Numbered from the stretch's first letter, positions 46,306-59,110 are shown. The stretch: DNA of 64,000 nt from Dipteronia dyeriana (GCA_032871835.1 CM065297.1:64405253-64469252); one strand, 5' to 3'. The notes: generated from the letters alone by a model not told the origin. Made by a program: numbers and translations.

Positions 46306-47092
46306 TAATGAACTTATTCTAAATTTCAACAATCTATATGTTGATGAGGCTTCCGATTCCGGTAGTAATGGTTATACTATACATGTACATTTACTTGTAA
46401 ATTACTAAATTGTAATACGATTACAGTTTTTTTTCCTTACCAAGTTTTTTTCTAAATGGGTTTTTCTTGATAAGGTTTTTAATGAGACAATAATGTAAAT
46501 ATGTAATACTGAATTCTATAAGTCAAATAAATAAATAATTCTTCATTTCATATTTTCATAACTTCATCTATTTTATATTTTTTGTAATACTTTATTTTTA
46601 TTCATTTTTTGAATTATTTTATTATAAAAAAAATCTAATCTAATAAATATATCTAACTAAAACAATTGGAATGAAACAAATATGCAATTTTTTTTTCATA
46701 ATAATTAATTTAGAAGATAAATAAATTGCAATGACAATTACATATACATAATTGAATTGTTAAATTGATATTAAGTATTTGAATTTGTAATTTTATATTT
46801 CCCCTAAACCCAAAACCCAAAATTATTATTTTATTAAAAAAATATTAAATAAAAATGGGTCCGGTCCGTAGGGCCCGTTGGACCTGGCCTAGGTGTTGGT
46901 CCGGTCTGGCACACCGGCACGGTCCGCCAGATGCAGGCCTCCATGCCGTGTCGGGCCATAGATTTTGAAAACGTGCAGGACTTGGTCCGGCCCATTCTCT
47001 GACGCGACGGGGACCATACCCGACCCTTTTTCAAAAACGGGCCTGGCGTGTCGGACCACGATCTAATCCATATTTACAACACTACCGTGGAA

Positions 47093-48570
47093 AATATTAG
47101 AAGAAGATGATTGAAAGTATGAAACCCTAATGATGATATGATAAAACAAGTAGGGCATCAAAATGGGGCCTATGATAATTTATTTTTGTTAAAGTTTTGG
47201 CTATTTAAAAAAACAAATACTTGTGCGTTATTATTTATTGTACCTTTTATTTTACAATTAAACTAACTAAAATCATATATTCGAATATTTGAGAAAAAAA
47301 ACAAAAACTTGGACACTAACCATTTATTGGATTGACCGAGGTGGGCACCCCTGTGTCTTGCCCAGGGCTGCCGCTGTGTATGCTAATCATATTTAAACAC
47401 CCTTGGTTTCATCCAATCATATCTAATCTTGTAGATTGGACAAATACACAAATGGTGTGAATTAATCATGTGTTTGCTCAATAGGTTGATTGAGTAGTGC
47501 GGTTTCATCCAATCATATTTGTCTTTTTTTTCTCATGTAGACCCTATTGATTGTGCAAATATAAAATATAATAAGAGTGGTTTGATATCATCCGATTTCA
47601 TCTATTTTTTTTATTACATATTTACCTATCAAGTTTGAATGAACAAATACTCAATAATATAATATTTGTATAACACAACATATATTGATCGAGCGGATTC
47701 ATTAAATGATATGATTTTATTAAATCACATCCGATCTTTTTTCACAAGAAGTAAAACGTATATAAATTAAGTAGAGCTAGTAGTGCACCTCTTTTATATA
47801 TAAATAGTGATAAATTTAATATAAAGAGTTTTCTTTCTGAACCGTATAAATAGTCATCTTCTATTATAAAAATATGTATTCGACCGTATATGAATTATTT
47901 GATCTATGTAGGTTTCGATATTTTAATATTTTTCGCAATATTTCGATATTTTAATATTTTTCGCAATATTTTAAAAAACAAAAAACAAAAAGCGAAACAT
48001 ATGGAGCATAGATTACATGTGTCATAGGAACGCCTGATGTTGGAAATGATGAAGGTAAGATTGACAAAAATACCCCTAGGTTTCATGGAGCGGCTCTATG
48101 TCTTTAAGTAACGACTCCTTTAAATCTGGTTTTTGGGAAATTGGATTCTTTTTTCAACAAAATTTAAAAACAAATAAATTAAAAATTGTTTAATGCCCTT
48201 TTTAAAAAAATCAAATTCAGAGGAAATCCTGGCTAATTTTATCTGATTAATGGTGATTGTTTGATAGTGGATACAATGTCACCTCAAATGCTCAAATCCT
48301 CATTCTGTTTATCAACATGAACCCATTAATAAATTGATTTTTTTTTAAGAATTTAATAATTCGAAATCTGAATATTCATTTCCTTTCCTCATCCTTTCCA
48401 TGAGTTAAACAAATAACCGGGTATTCAAGTACACAGACTCACTTGTATATACATAATACATATAAATAAAAATAAAGAAAGATTAGTAATTTAAAGAGTG
48501 CTAAAATCGCTATTCAAATCCTCTCTCAACTTGCTTTCACTTTATAACGTGATATGTGAACAATATATAC
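47093..48570. other. AT-rich intergenic DNA
   Basis: No coding sequence. GGTTTCATCCAATCATAT is repeated near 47405 and 47500, and a 22-23 bp tandem duplication (TTTTAATATTTTTCGCAATA) lies at about 47920-47970. Confidence 0.5.
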
Positions 48571-48574
48571 TTCT

Positions 48575-49121
48575 CTACATCAAATTTGGAGTGATTATAA
48601 ATTATCCTTTTCTATTTAATTATAAATCAAACCAATCACAAACTTTTTAAATTACCCTTTACTTATTTACGTAATTGCCATATAATATCAGATTATAAGT
48701 TTTTTACGAAAAAATTATATAATAATAAAAAAGGCAATTTTTTTTAGAGAAAATAGCAAAGTCATTTAGTTCTTCATCTACATAATGAATAGTGATATAA
48801 GGAAAAAAAAAAGTTCAATATAGATATTTATTACAACACATTAAAATTATTTGATAAAAAAAACTATTAAAAAAATTACATGTAACAATTGTGGAAGACA
48901 ATTTATGTTTGAAAATGACGAGAGTTGGAGCGAAATTAAAAAAAAAAATCAATGGTTGACCAGGATTGATAATTTGGTAACCGTAGAAAAAAAAGTTGAT
49001 ACGATATTAAATGGTCATTTGGTAAAAAAAAACAATGGGTAATTTATGAAGTTAGTTGGTTTAATTTGTAAATAAATAGAAAAATCCGGTCATTTATAAT
49101 GGTTTCAAATTTGATGTAGAG
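48575..49121. mobile_element. MITE with TTCTCTACATCAAATTTG ends
   Basis: The left end TTCTCTACATCAAATTTGG and the right end CAAATTTGATGTAGAGAA are inverted copies, and similarity continues inward (ATTATAAAT, TTTTTCTATTT). No clear target duplication. A 63-aa open frame inside has no recognisable homology. Confidence 0.65.
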
Positions 49122-49124
49122 AAA

Positions 49125-49470
49125 TAAATAATGTCCGTGGTAACCAAAAATTGCTGCCTAAGCCCATAACAAACTTCGAGTTGGACTCGGTTTAGGCCCA
49201 CTTGATACGGGTCGACCTGTGAAACCTTAGTTGAATCCTAGTTTGACTCAGTCATATACTCATTCACTTTGACCCTACCACTCAGGTTCTGTTATCAAAA
49301 ACTGTTTGAATGGGTCAATGATCTCTTTATCCCACGAAATCTAACAAAGTTTTCAGGGATTGGATTCTCAACGATCCTTAACTATCAACTCTTTGGAGAA
49401 ATCTATAAATAGAACCCTCATCCCACTAAAGAGGGATCCTGATTTTCTCTAAATCATAGAAAGCTTAATG
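49125..49470. other. Unassigned stretch with a TATA-like box
   Basis: CTATAAATAG occurs near 49405, followed by an AAGAGGGATCC leader-like stretch. It could be promoter DNA of a lost gene or an LTR remnant; nothing decides. Confidence 0.3.
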
Positions 49471-51444
49471 TGTGTTGAAACTCGGCCCAAGTTCTAGCTT
49501 AAATCACTAGTTCTTGTTGATCTTGCCAAAAGTGTTCTATATTGTGGCCCTCATTTCCATTCATTTATCTCGTTTTTGTGTGTTTTGTGTGTCTTATGGG
49601 CTGTTTTGGAATGTTTGCAAGCAATTAGGTGCATTCAAGAAGTCAGAGTTGGAAAGGGTGAAGATCATGTGAAAACATGCTAAAGTCACTGAAGAAAGGA
49701 AGCTTCAATACACTTGTTTCACTCGCGCACTATCCGTTCACCAGAAATACACTAGAGGATGGACTCCCGGATTTACCCAAAATGCGAGTACTGCACAGGT
49801 CCATACCAGCGCACTACCCATGCAAATTCCAGAACCAGGGAGCTGATGAGAAGCAGAAGAGGCTTTACACGAGTACCTTACCTCCTCTATACCTGTGCAC
49901 TATGTTTGTCAGATCTCGCCACATCAACAAATTAGATCTATTTCGAGAATCCTATTTAAGGATTCGTGTGTGAGATCACACATACTTTCATTTTTACATT
50001 TTCTCTCTCTATATCTCAGAGCATACTCTCCCACAAACCCAAACCGTATTCCTACCAAATTCTTCATCAAATCAATTCTTGTACTTCCATTTCCATTCCA
50101 TCTTCAACCAAACCAATATCCATTACAAAGGAGCACGAAATCTGTACTTAGGAAGGGAAAAAAAGCTTGAAGAAGTGAAGAGATCACAACATATCAATAG
50201 GTACTCATCTCTTGTCTTTTTAACTTTCTTTTGTGTATTCACTTTGTGTAGATAAATTCCCTTTGTGGGAGTTAATATAATTTTGCCATGAATTTTAGGC
50301 TTTTCAAACTTATCTAATATTTGGTATATTGGTTCCATTCATTGGTTTTAATTCATTTAACATCTCTTTGTATTAAGTAGACATACCAACTCTTAATCCA
50401 TTGTTGATGTCGAATTATTGATTGTTTTAAAGAATTTGACAAAAAATCTCCTTTGGTTGAGTAGGCATACAAACTCTCAACCTAAGTAGAGATACATGCA
50501 ATTGGTAACTAAAACTTGCTATCTTGAAGGGATGTGTTGAGAGCATACCAATCAAACACATCCCGACTCAAAGAGTGGAAGGGGTAGATTGTGAGCATAC
50601 CAATCCAACCCATCCAAACCACCCTAAATCTATCTAGACTTCATGTGAAACTCTTTCACTCATTACTTTACTTTTATTGTTTTTTAGTACTAGAGTTTAA
50701 TTTGGTCATAACTAGGGATGGCAATGGATCGGATCGGGGATGGATACCCCATTATCCAACCCCGTATATGTTTGTTTGAGATATGTATCTCCATCCCCGT
50801 ATGCATCCCTTTTTTTAAATGAGTAGGGTGGATTCGGATAATCCGTGATTTCAAATAACGATATCTATCCCTCCTCCATCTATATCCATACCCGATAAAA
50901 AATATAAATTTTTATAGTTTGTAAGAGAAAAATGTAACTAATATATATTTATGTTACACTTTATCCTATTTAAAAGGGAGAAACAAATACATCCAATCCA
51001 ATAAAGTTTAAATAACATAAATTCAATGATCAAAACATTATTCTCCAACAACTTAATAAAAAACCATAAATATTCTCATTCTTCCATCACCACGATCCAT
51101 AGGACAATCAAAGTATCAGACTGTCAATCAAGAGTACAACACAATGTGGAAAGTTGCTACTCAAACCCGTAACAACAAAAACATTATAATTGTATTAATT
51201 GAAATTTGAAGATATAGATTTGAACAAATATATAATTTAATCAGTTACGTCTTCAACATTTTTGTTCTCTTCTTGAAATGATGTATCACATGCTGCTGGA
51301 GCTTTTAAACATTTCCCTAAAAAAATCAAGCAATAATAATATAATTATTTAATATTAAATGACTTAAAAACAATAAATATAATCTAATTAGTGGAAATAG
51401 TGAGATCTGTTACCTTGTTTTATATGTTGCAATGATGTCACCAT

Positions 51445-52480
51445 TTTAATAACTTAAGTTTAAAAAGCACCTATTATGGTGAACTACCTGAATTGCCCTT
51501 AAATAATCTATTTTTTATTCTTATTGTGCTTCTATCTACACTTTGACAACGATAACTCCTCCGTCTTCTTTCTCTCTCCAAAATAGTTGTCTGAAAAACA
51601 ATCTACAACTCCTATGTCTCTCCAAAAAACTTGTCTATCTCCAGATTCTGCATAAGAAGATAACATATATTTGTGATCTTCGTTTATATATTTTCATATA
51701 TTTTTATGTGGTTTAACAATGTATCCATTTGTTATGATTTGTTGTTCCAGTCTTTGTATGAACATGTATGAACATTTAGTCTCCAGATTCTGTCCGAGAC
51801 TTTTTTAAAATATTCCGAGATTTTTAGATTAGTGTTCGAGCTTTTTTGATATAATTCCAAGCCTTTTTTATACTCCTCCGAGTTTTTTTTTATTTGTCTT
51901 CGAGCTTTTTTGTTAAGTTAATGTATGGGATTTTTTAAAAAGTATCCGAACATTTATTAAATGTCTCTGAGCTTTTTTGACATGGTCTAAAAAAAATTCT
52001 AACCCTTGGGAAAAAGCTCGAACCCAGTAAAAAAAACTCTAGTTTTTTTGGTAAGGGCTCTAGCTTTTTTACCAAATGTCCGAGTTTTTTTTTAATGGGT
52101 TCAAACTTTTTTTCCAAGTGCCCGAGCTTTTTTTTACTGGGTTCGAGCCTTTTTGCCATGGCTTCGAGCTTTTAGTAAAAGCTTCGAGACTTTTACTAAA
52201 GGCTCCGAGACTTTTACTAAAAGCTTGGAGCCTTTTAAGTACTGACCAGAAAAAAAGTTCGACCACCTCGAGCTCGACAGAGAGCTCGACCCCCGAATGC
52301 GTCTGCGTAGTGCCACTCTGTCGCCGTTTGAGTGCTTGCCTGTGTTTCAACGAGACTTTCTCTCTCTACTTCACAACTATGTCACTGTAAAATGAATGAA
52401 AAAAATATGATGTGGAACAACTATTGGGGGTATTTTTGTCCGTTCACCATAATAGGTGCATTTTAAACATAAGTTATTAA
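51445..52480. mobile_element. Long-TIR element (Mutator-like?) nested in the hAT
   Basis: TIRs of at least 38 bp: TTTTAATAACTTAAGTTTAA at the left, with 18 bases, GCACCTATTATGGTGAAC, exactly matched in reverse at the right (GTTCACCATAATAGGTGC, 52442-52459). Similarity may extend outward to about 51430 and 52495 (TGTCA). No transposase; the interior is filled by CGAGCTTTTTT repeats. Confidence 0.75.
51775..52240. repeat. Degenerate CGAGCTTTTTT minisatellite
   Basis: At least a dozen copies of (C/T)CGAGCTTTTTT or close variants (TCCGAGTTTTTT, TCGAGACTTTTACTAAA) with irregular spacing of about 20-35 bp. The reverse strand therefore has repetitive Lys/Leu-rich open frames that are not genes. Confidence 0.75.
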
Positions 52481-53381
52481 AGCAGTGACAGTGTTGAAAT
52501 GCCACTTCCAAAAAGTTTCATTTATTTGTTGAACCCAATTTAATTATGTGTATAAATTTCATACCTCATCTTTCGGCTCATAACCAACTTTGAACGTACA
52601 TTAAGACCTCCAATGTGTCTGGAAGGAGTCTACTATGATGTAGACTCACTATTCTACCACCCGTACTAAACGTAGATTCGGAAGCAACCAATGATACAGG
52701 AATGGCAAGAAAATCTCTAGCAATTTGAGCCAAAATAGAATATTTACTTACATTTGCCCTCCACCAAACCAATATACCAAAATCTTTGTCAAAGGTAACA
52801 CCTTTCCTCCAAGTAAGCATCATATTCTGACTTAACATGAGTAGGACCATCAAAACTCACAAACAAATCATGACTTAACATGCATTCATCTTGCTTGCTG
52901 GAATTATCGGGAATCTTCAGTTGAGAAGCAGGTGATGAATTACTATGTATAGAATTTTCATCACCCGTTTTGAACATTAATTCATACTCTTTCACCAAAT
53001 CTAAACAAAGTTTTCGAATACTCTCGAGATGAGTCATATAATCAGCTCCCAAAATCGAGGGAAAGTAAAACTCAATCAATCTTATTTTGTACCTAGGATC
53101 CAACACAGTTGCCATAACCATCACTCCATGAATCGCATCCCAATATTTTATAAAATTTTCAGTCATCTTAGCTGCCATTTCTTTAATCACCTCATTCTCA
53201 CTTTTAAAGTCATTTAGATAAAGACAATCTAATATCCCACACAAGTAGAAAAAACACATTAGTTGTTGGGTACTTGATTCTAGAAAACATTTCAGTCACT
53301 TGAAAAAAATAATTTCAGATTGTCTTGAAGAATAACAACTAACTTCCAATCTTTTCCTAGTATCTCAATCTTATATTGTTT

Positions 53382-54740
53382 TGTAGGGAAAAATCGATTC
53401 AAAACACGGCGGAAGCGTAAAATTATTTTAATATATATTGTCACCAAGTCTTGAACCCTTAACCTCTTTAAGAAAATAAAAATAATCTCTATTACTTTAA
53501 TCCTTTACTCTTGTCAAGGTTCGAACCTGTAACCTCCAATTAACAATTAATAATTCTTAATTATTAATTTGTCAATTAAATAATCATATTTTTTTTAATT
53601 ATATTTAATTAATCAATTAAATAATTTATTAATTAAACAATCAAATTATTTATTCAATTCCTAGAATAAACTCAAGTCACTTTCGTAACTTAATTAATTG
53701 GACCATCCAATTAACCGTGAACCTTGATACTAATAATCGTAAAGGGCTAGAAAGAGGACTTAATGGACCCATAGTTTTGAGCTCCAATAATACTTAGAAA
53801 ATTTAATTAAACTCTTTAATTAGTATTTCATGATTATTAACCTCGGAGTTATTCCTCTAAAAACCCGAGGTTGCACTCTCGTAACTATAGATGTTTTACA
53901 TAAACCAAAATATCAGTGTCCATTGATGTAGTTATTACATATGGTATGATCCTCCACAAGTATCATAATTAGAGCTAGGTCATAAAGTCTATTATACCTC
54001 TCTAATTATATTTTTTCCTTTAAGTACCATTGATTCTCTAATGAACAATTATATCATTCTTTCCTTTACGGAAGAAAGAGAGCGCTTCTATCGTCTAGGT
54101 CCCGAATCAACCCTTAAAAGAACTGTTTCTCTACTTCTCGCAAGAAGGAGTGGATTCTTATATTGTGTGTAGACCTTCCCAACCACAATCCAAACCGTGA
54201 TTATAAGATATAGAGTTATTGATCGGGAATGCTACTCCGATCTCACCCATGATATGTCAAAAACCATGATCTAACCTGAAGGAGTCAGTAAGACACTCAT
54301 GATTAAGAACATCCATATTTAGCCATCATTTGTCGATATACATGAATCTCTACATGTAACGAATCTTGATAAGAGACTCATATAGACCGTGGACCAGTCC
54401 TACATGATCATATATAAGGTGCCTCCATTCCCATATCACCATATGAATAATCTAGGATAAGGCCACCGTACATTACTGAATGAACCGTAACTGTAGATTA
54501 TCCATAAATAAAATATCTAACTTTAGTTACTTTCTACGGACTATTTAGATTCATCTCAAACCAAATACCTCTATATATGACACTCATATACTCAGTTTGA
54601 GATTACTTCTGACAATCTTAGATGTTTAGTACATATGATATAAACATATGAATCCTATTTATTGAATGAAATAACTACTTCTTTTATTTATGTTTTTCTA
54701 ACATTTACAAATTACAAGCTTTATGGCATAAATCCCAACA
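53382..54740 (-). repeat. Copia-type LTR (1.36 kb) inside the hAT transposase
   Basis: In minus orientation it starts TGTTGGGATTTATGCC (54740) and ends TTTTTCCCTACA (53382), with CGCTTCCGCCGTG before the end, as in the LTR at 1-878. Flanks TGTTT and GTATG do not match, and about 150 transposase codons are missing between the two sides, so this is not a simple solo LTR with intact duplications. Confidence 0.75.
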
Positions 54741-55123
54741 GTATGGTACCTCAAAATTTGACTTTGCATAGCCCAAGAGTCATCAGTAAAATGCGTTGTA
54801 ACCACCATATAATTCTTCTTTTGGTTACTTGAAGTCCACATATCAGTTGTGATGGAAATCCTAGACTGATGAGCCTCTAATACACTAATTGTCTTCCCCT
54901 TATGCATGTCATAAATTTGCAAGATATGCTTTTTAACTGTGTTTCGAGATATGAGTTTAAAAAATGGTTGAAGAACTATTGAATATTCTCCAAACCCATA
55001 ATGTTCAACCATTCTTAAAGGATATTCATGCAAAATTATCAATGCAACAAGTTTTCTTCTCATAACAATGGGATCAAAAGTATATGGCTCCAACGTATTG
55101 ATAGTATCCGTTTTTACATTTGG

Positions 55124-56666
55124 TGTAGCCCTTATTTCCTATTATTTTTACTTGTTTCTTAGTCATTATTGTTATTTAATATTTTCTGTGAGCTTTATGT
55201 AGGTAATAAACCGTAAATAAGGTGTTAGAGCTTAATTGAAGAGTTTTGAAGGTTAAAATGACTGAAATTGTATAGGCTCGTGCGAAACACCCAACTTTCG
55301 AGAGTCATATCTCTCTCCTCAGATTGAACCACATTTAGATCTACATATATTCAGAAATCCCCAGACATCTACTTTCCAATGATTTTTACGGATTAAGATT
55401 CTAAGGTTTCTAGAGGAAGTTATGACTATTTTCATAACGGTGCGTGATGCTAAAAATCTTCACCCGAGGTCAATGCGACCATAAGGCAACCTTAAAGCAA
55501 CTTGGAGGTTAAGTCACCTCAAGGTCGCTTTCTTCTCTGTCAAAACTCAATTTAGGTTTCTTATCAAGTCACGTTTTTCCTAGATTCTAAAAAATTACCC
55601 ATTTTCCCTTGCTTTATTTCCTTCCCACATATAAACCTTCCTTATTTTCATTTCAAAACACCACTCTCTATTCAAAGAATACTCACCAAAACCCCATCTT
55701 TACTCATCTCTCATACATCACCAAACCCACATCTTTATACATCCACCATATAAAACCTTCAAATTTACTGTCATCTCATACTTTTGGGCAAAAGAAGCTG
55801 AAGAAGAATCAAAAGAGAAGAAGTTCAAAGCAGAGAAGAGAGAGCCCTAGATCATAGTTTTCTATACATCTCTTTCTCTTTTTATTCTTATGATAGCCAT
55901 GTTTAGATCTTCAGATATGTTTTGTATGCTCTAGTTTGTAACATGAACTAAATTTCTATTGCTAAGGCTTGTTGAAAGCAAACCCTTGAATTCATCTATA
56001 AAGACCACTCTTTTATCCATGTGTGCATTGTGTTTTGTATGGATGTTTTTGAATGCTTTATAGTTTCATTAGATTGATCAACTTGTGAATGATGTTTGGC
56101 CGTGTGATATGAACTGAGGGGCGACGCATGCCACATGTTTGATGAAATGTCCACTATGCATGTCTAGTAAGGTAGAGTTACGCAAGGCTAGCGTATATGG
56201 CTCTTTTTATATGTGTCAAGCTTTTAGTGAATTCATGCATGTAGTCTCGGGTCATTAAGAGATAGGCTTTGGGTATGCTTGGATGTGATCTTTATTACTC
56301 GAGGGAGAGTAGAGATTATTGTTAGGTGCATGGGCCTACAATTAACATTTGCACTAATTAGGTATTTGAGTGAGTCTAGAGCTTAATTAGCTAGATGGTG
56401 AAGTGGATTCTATGTCTTAGCATTTCTCATCATATAGTTACATTCATTTTCCTTGTTGTTTCCATTGCACAATTTAAGTTGAAGTTACTTTAGTAGTTTA
56501 ATTTATATTAACTGTAGTTCATTTAAGATCAATATTCTCTTTTACTCATTGTTTAAATAGTAGTTAGATCAATCAATTTCGGTATTTAACTCCTCAATTT
56601 TTATGGGAACGAACGTTACTTATTATTGTACTAAACTCTGGCCTCTTACACTTGTGAACGCCTACC
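55124..56666 (+). repeat. Solo LTR of a Gypsy-type element (1.54 kb)
   Basis: Starts TGTAGCCCTTATTTCC and ends GCCTACC, with TTTGG duplicated on both sides (55119-55123 and 56667-56671). A CATATAAACC box near 55627 and a GAACGAACGTTACTTATTAT stretch near the end fit a Gypsy LTR. Transposase sequence lies on both sides, so there is no internal region. Confidence 0.8.
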
Positions 56667-57697
56667 TTTGGAACGAGTCACGTATCCTTTCCATCCTTTT
56701 TCTTATTATTGGTTAATGTATATTGTCTTATATTGTTTTTTTTTTCCGCATAGGACATATGTTTATATGATTGAGCAAATGCGACATACCGGAATTGGAA
56801 CCCCAAACCAATGTAGCATTACAGAGCGTGTACACGGCTACTTCCTTTCCATTTATTTTTTGTTTCTTAAATTGTTTCCTGCTTCAGATGTTTTCCTTTT
56901 ATTAGATGCCGCAACAGGTGAATGAGATGGATCTATGCCATTGCCACCCAAATTATCTTCATCAAGTAATGTGGTGTGGACATTATGAACCTACTAAATA
57001 TGACCATGTTTATAAAAAAATTAGAAAACAAAACAAACAAGGTTCTCAATTATTGTAGTTCGCACATGCAGGCATGCAATGCAACAAACTATATAGTATA
57101 CACGAAGCAATTAGTAAAACCAATATTCCTATGCTAAATAAAGAAAAAACGGCTTCAAGATACAAACAAAATTAAATACAGAGTTTTAAATTGGTATTCA
57201 CATACCAAGAAACTCAGCAGCAACAACTAACAAGCAAAGGTAGTCTCAACTCTCTAGTCTTTCGATCGCTTACTTTAGAAAAATCATTTTTACGATTTTG
57301 ATGATAAAAAAATTAATAATAACTTATATAATTATAATTAATAATTATATAATATTTTTTATATTTTCAAAATATTAAAATATATAACGGATCCGGATGG
57401 AGATGGATATCCATAGACGATATCCATCCCCATATCCAAAAATAAAATGGATTTTAGGATCGTATCCATCCCTGAAATAATAGTATTCATCCCCACTATA
57501 AATGAAATGGATTCTTATGGATATCTATATCCATGGATAATTTTGTCATCCCTAGTCATAGCTGTTGCTGGATTCCTGGGGACGATACCCAACTTGTTAT
57601 TATATTGTTTTTGCAATGCAATTTTGAGCGTATTTTGGGATTTATAAATTTTATTTGACAAACTCTTTTACATATACAAAAATGGTACTTGTCAAAA

Positions 57698-57715
57698 TGA
57701 TGCCGCTGTCGGTGA
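57698..57715 (+). other. Primer-binding site (tRNA-Asp type, mutated)
   Basis: TGATGCCGCTGTCGGTGA resembles the TGGCGCCGTTGCCGGGGA primer site used by Athila-like Gypsy elements, with several changes. It sits a few bases after the LTR end. Confidence 0.7.
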
Positions 57716-57972
57716 TCAGCGTTTTTAGTTGTGATTAGATTTAGCTTTAGTTTGGTTTTTTTATTGCTTTAGTTTGTTTATTTATCATTTTAGATTGCTT
57801 TAGTCGTTTTAGTTTCTTTTACTTTGTGAGTGTTTGTGGCTATATAATTTTCAAATATTTAGGTACATGCACGGTAAACATTCCTTGAGAGGGACACTTT
57901 TTCTGGCATAAGAGAATATCCATCGATTGGAAGGTTGATTAGAAATTTAAGGACAACCACTTTGAAGAAGAA

Positions 57973-59110
57973 ATGGCAGATGGAATACCACTGACAGTAC
58001 CAGTTGGAGAACAAGAGACAAATTTTAAGGAAGAATCGGGGCTCATGATAAGGGAGTACACTCTTCCTTCTATAGGGAATCAACCCACAACCATCGTGTT
58101 AGATGATGTGGCAAGGCAATATGAATCGAAAGGGATGCATATCAACCTACTGCCATCATTCTACGAACAGCCCACGGAAGATTTCCTAAGATTCATGATG
58201 AAATATAGCGTGATGCTTGAGACTTTTCCCGTAATAGCTCGAAATGTCGTCCTCATAAGGGAGCAATTACACCTTCGGTGCTTTCAGTACTGTTTGAAGG
58301 AGAGGGCCAAGCAATGGTACACAGCGCTGAGGCCGAGGTCGCTAACTACTTGGGGCCAAGTGTGCAAGACATTTTACAATAAGTTCTTTCCTGTGGCAAA
58401 GTCAAGGGACTTGAAGCTAAAATTGTAACTTTTAGTGAAGAAGAAGGATAACACTTCCATGAGGCTTGAGAGTGGTTCCAAATCCTGCTTGCTCAAATCC
58501 CGCCGTATACCCACCCTAACGAGTTGAAGGTCACATCCTTCTATAGTTGTCTCTCTTCGATCACCTAAATATTACAATGTATGTAAGGGAACCATCGCAG
58601 ATAAGAGGGCATCAGAGGGATATGAGATTCTCGAGAAATTGTCCAAAATTCTCAACTAAGGAATTCATACACAAAGAGAGGCAGAAAGCTTAAGATTGAT
58701 GGGGGCACGACATTGCCATAGAAATGTCCAAAATGGATAAGGAGATGCAGTCAATGAAGAATCCTATGAAGAACATGTTCAAGCCTAATGCCCAAGTGAG
58801 CCAAATTTCAGAGGACACAATGAATGGAGAAGAAAGACAAATGGCACAAGATGAAGTTCTTGCTCTAAGAGGTTTCCAAAGGCAACAAAATGACCCTTTC
58901 TCCAACTCCTATAACCCAGGTTGGAGAAATCACCCTAACTTCTCCTGGAGCAACAACAACAATTCAAACATCAACCAAGGGTACCAGAATCAAGGGAATA
59001 ACAGGTACACCAACCATGGAGGTTCTAGCAACAACAATCAATGAGGAAGCACAAATAGCAACCCATAAAACAACTTCAACTCTTAAACAAACCTATACTA
59101 GCCAAAGACC
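57973..59110 (+). pseudogene. Athila-like Gypsy gag remnant
   Basis: The first piece (57973-58428, 151 aa) holds the retrotransposon gag domain: NLLPSFYEQPTEDFLRFMMK, LRCFQYCLKERAKQWYTALRPRSLTTWGQVCKTFYNKFFP. After frame breaks, the C-terminal part (58724-59044) carries the NPFSNSYNPGWRNHPNFSW block that marks Athila gag, then an Asn/Gln-rich tail. Stops and frameshifts near 58428, 58520 and 58690 make it non-functional. Faint downstream sequence (59110-59640) is too decayed to assign. Confidence 0.85.

Larger units (their letters stand above)
43241..47084 (+). mobile_element. hAT transposon with decayed transposase
   Basis: Ends TAGTGCTGTAAATGTGGAC (43241) and ATATTTACAACACTA (to 47084) form TIRs. 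Flanking 8-mers TCGTGGAG (43233-43240) and CCGTGGAA (47085-47092) share six positions. GGACCGG-rich subterminal stretches lie inside both ends. A plus-strand transposase pseudogene is in the middle, and an array of about 60-bp tandem repeats lies at 44030-44315. The 15.5 kb element is a shortened, inverted relative. Confidence 0.88.
51239..56995 (-). pseudogene. hAT transposase, interrupted and partly deleted
   Basis: Minus-strand order: N-terminus (about 56995-56880), a BED finger-like piece with its first Cys lost (about 56850-56730: GMSHLLNHINIC), then after the solo LTR a segment from about 55113 to 54741 (PYTFDPIVMRRKLVALIILHEYPL, HQSRISITTDMWTSSNQKKN). After the second LTR it resumes at 53380-52789 (KYPTTNVFF, MVMATVLDPRYKIRLIEFYF) and 52853-52578 (ILAQIARDFLAIPVSLVASESTFSTGG, the dimerisation block), with a short tail at 51310-51239 (NVEDVTD). 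About 150 codons of the catalytic core are missing at the second LTR. Inactive. Confidence 0.85.
50713..57554 (-). mobile_element. hAT transposon (6.8 kb) with three nested insertions
   Basis: Ends TAGGGATGGCAATGG (50713) and TTTTGTCATCCCTA (to 57554) are TIRs. The 8-bp duplication is GTCATAAC (50705-50712) against GTCATAGC (57555-57562), one mismatch. Subterminal ATGGATATCC-type words occur at both ends. A minus-strand transposase is broken by a long-TIR element (about 51.45-52.48 kb), an LTR (53.38-54.74 kb) and a solo LTR (55.12-56.67 kb). Confidence 0.9.
49471..57694 (+). repeat. Athila-like Gypsy 5' LTR, split by the hAT at 50713-57554
   Basis: The left part (about 49471-50712) has a TATTTAAGG promoter-like box near 49954 and a TCTCTC leader. 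The right part (57555-57694) begins GCTGTTGCTGGATTCCTGGGG and ends in CTTGTCA, immediately before a tRNA-Asp-type primer site. The left limit is only approximate. Taking out the hAT gives an LTR of about 1.4 kb. Confidence 0.6.

Noticed and set aside
47320..47420. GGGCACCCCTGTGTCTTGCC region as an RNA gene
   Set aside because: A short GC-rich stretch without recognisable tRNA, snRNA or rRNA features.
48851..49042. 63-aa frame with a CNNCG motif
   Set aside because: It lies inside a MITE and lacks a second Cys pair or any known domain. Probably chance.
49402..49411. TATA-like CTATAAATAG as a gene promoter
   Set aside because: No coding sequence follows within a plausible distance. Retrotransposon origin is equally likely.
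51935..52390. Lys/Leu-rich open frames
   Set aside because: They are produced by the CGAGCTTTTTT repeats and have no real coding signature.
53516..53533. GGTTCGAACC as a tRNA T-arm
   Set aside because: No acceptor, D-arm or anticodon-arm pairing around it. It lies inside an LTR.
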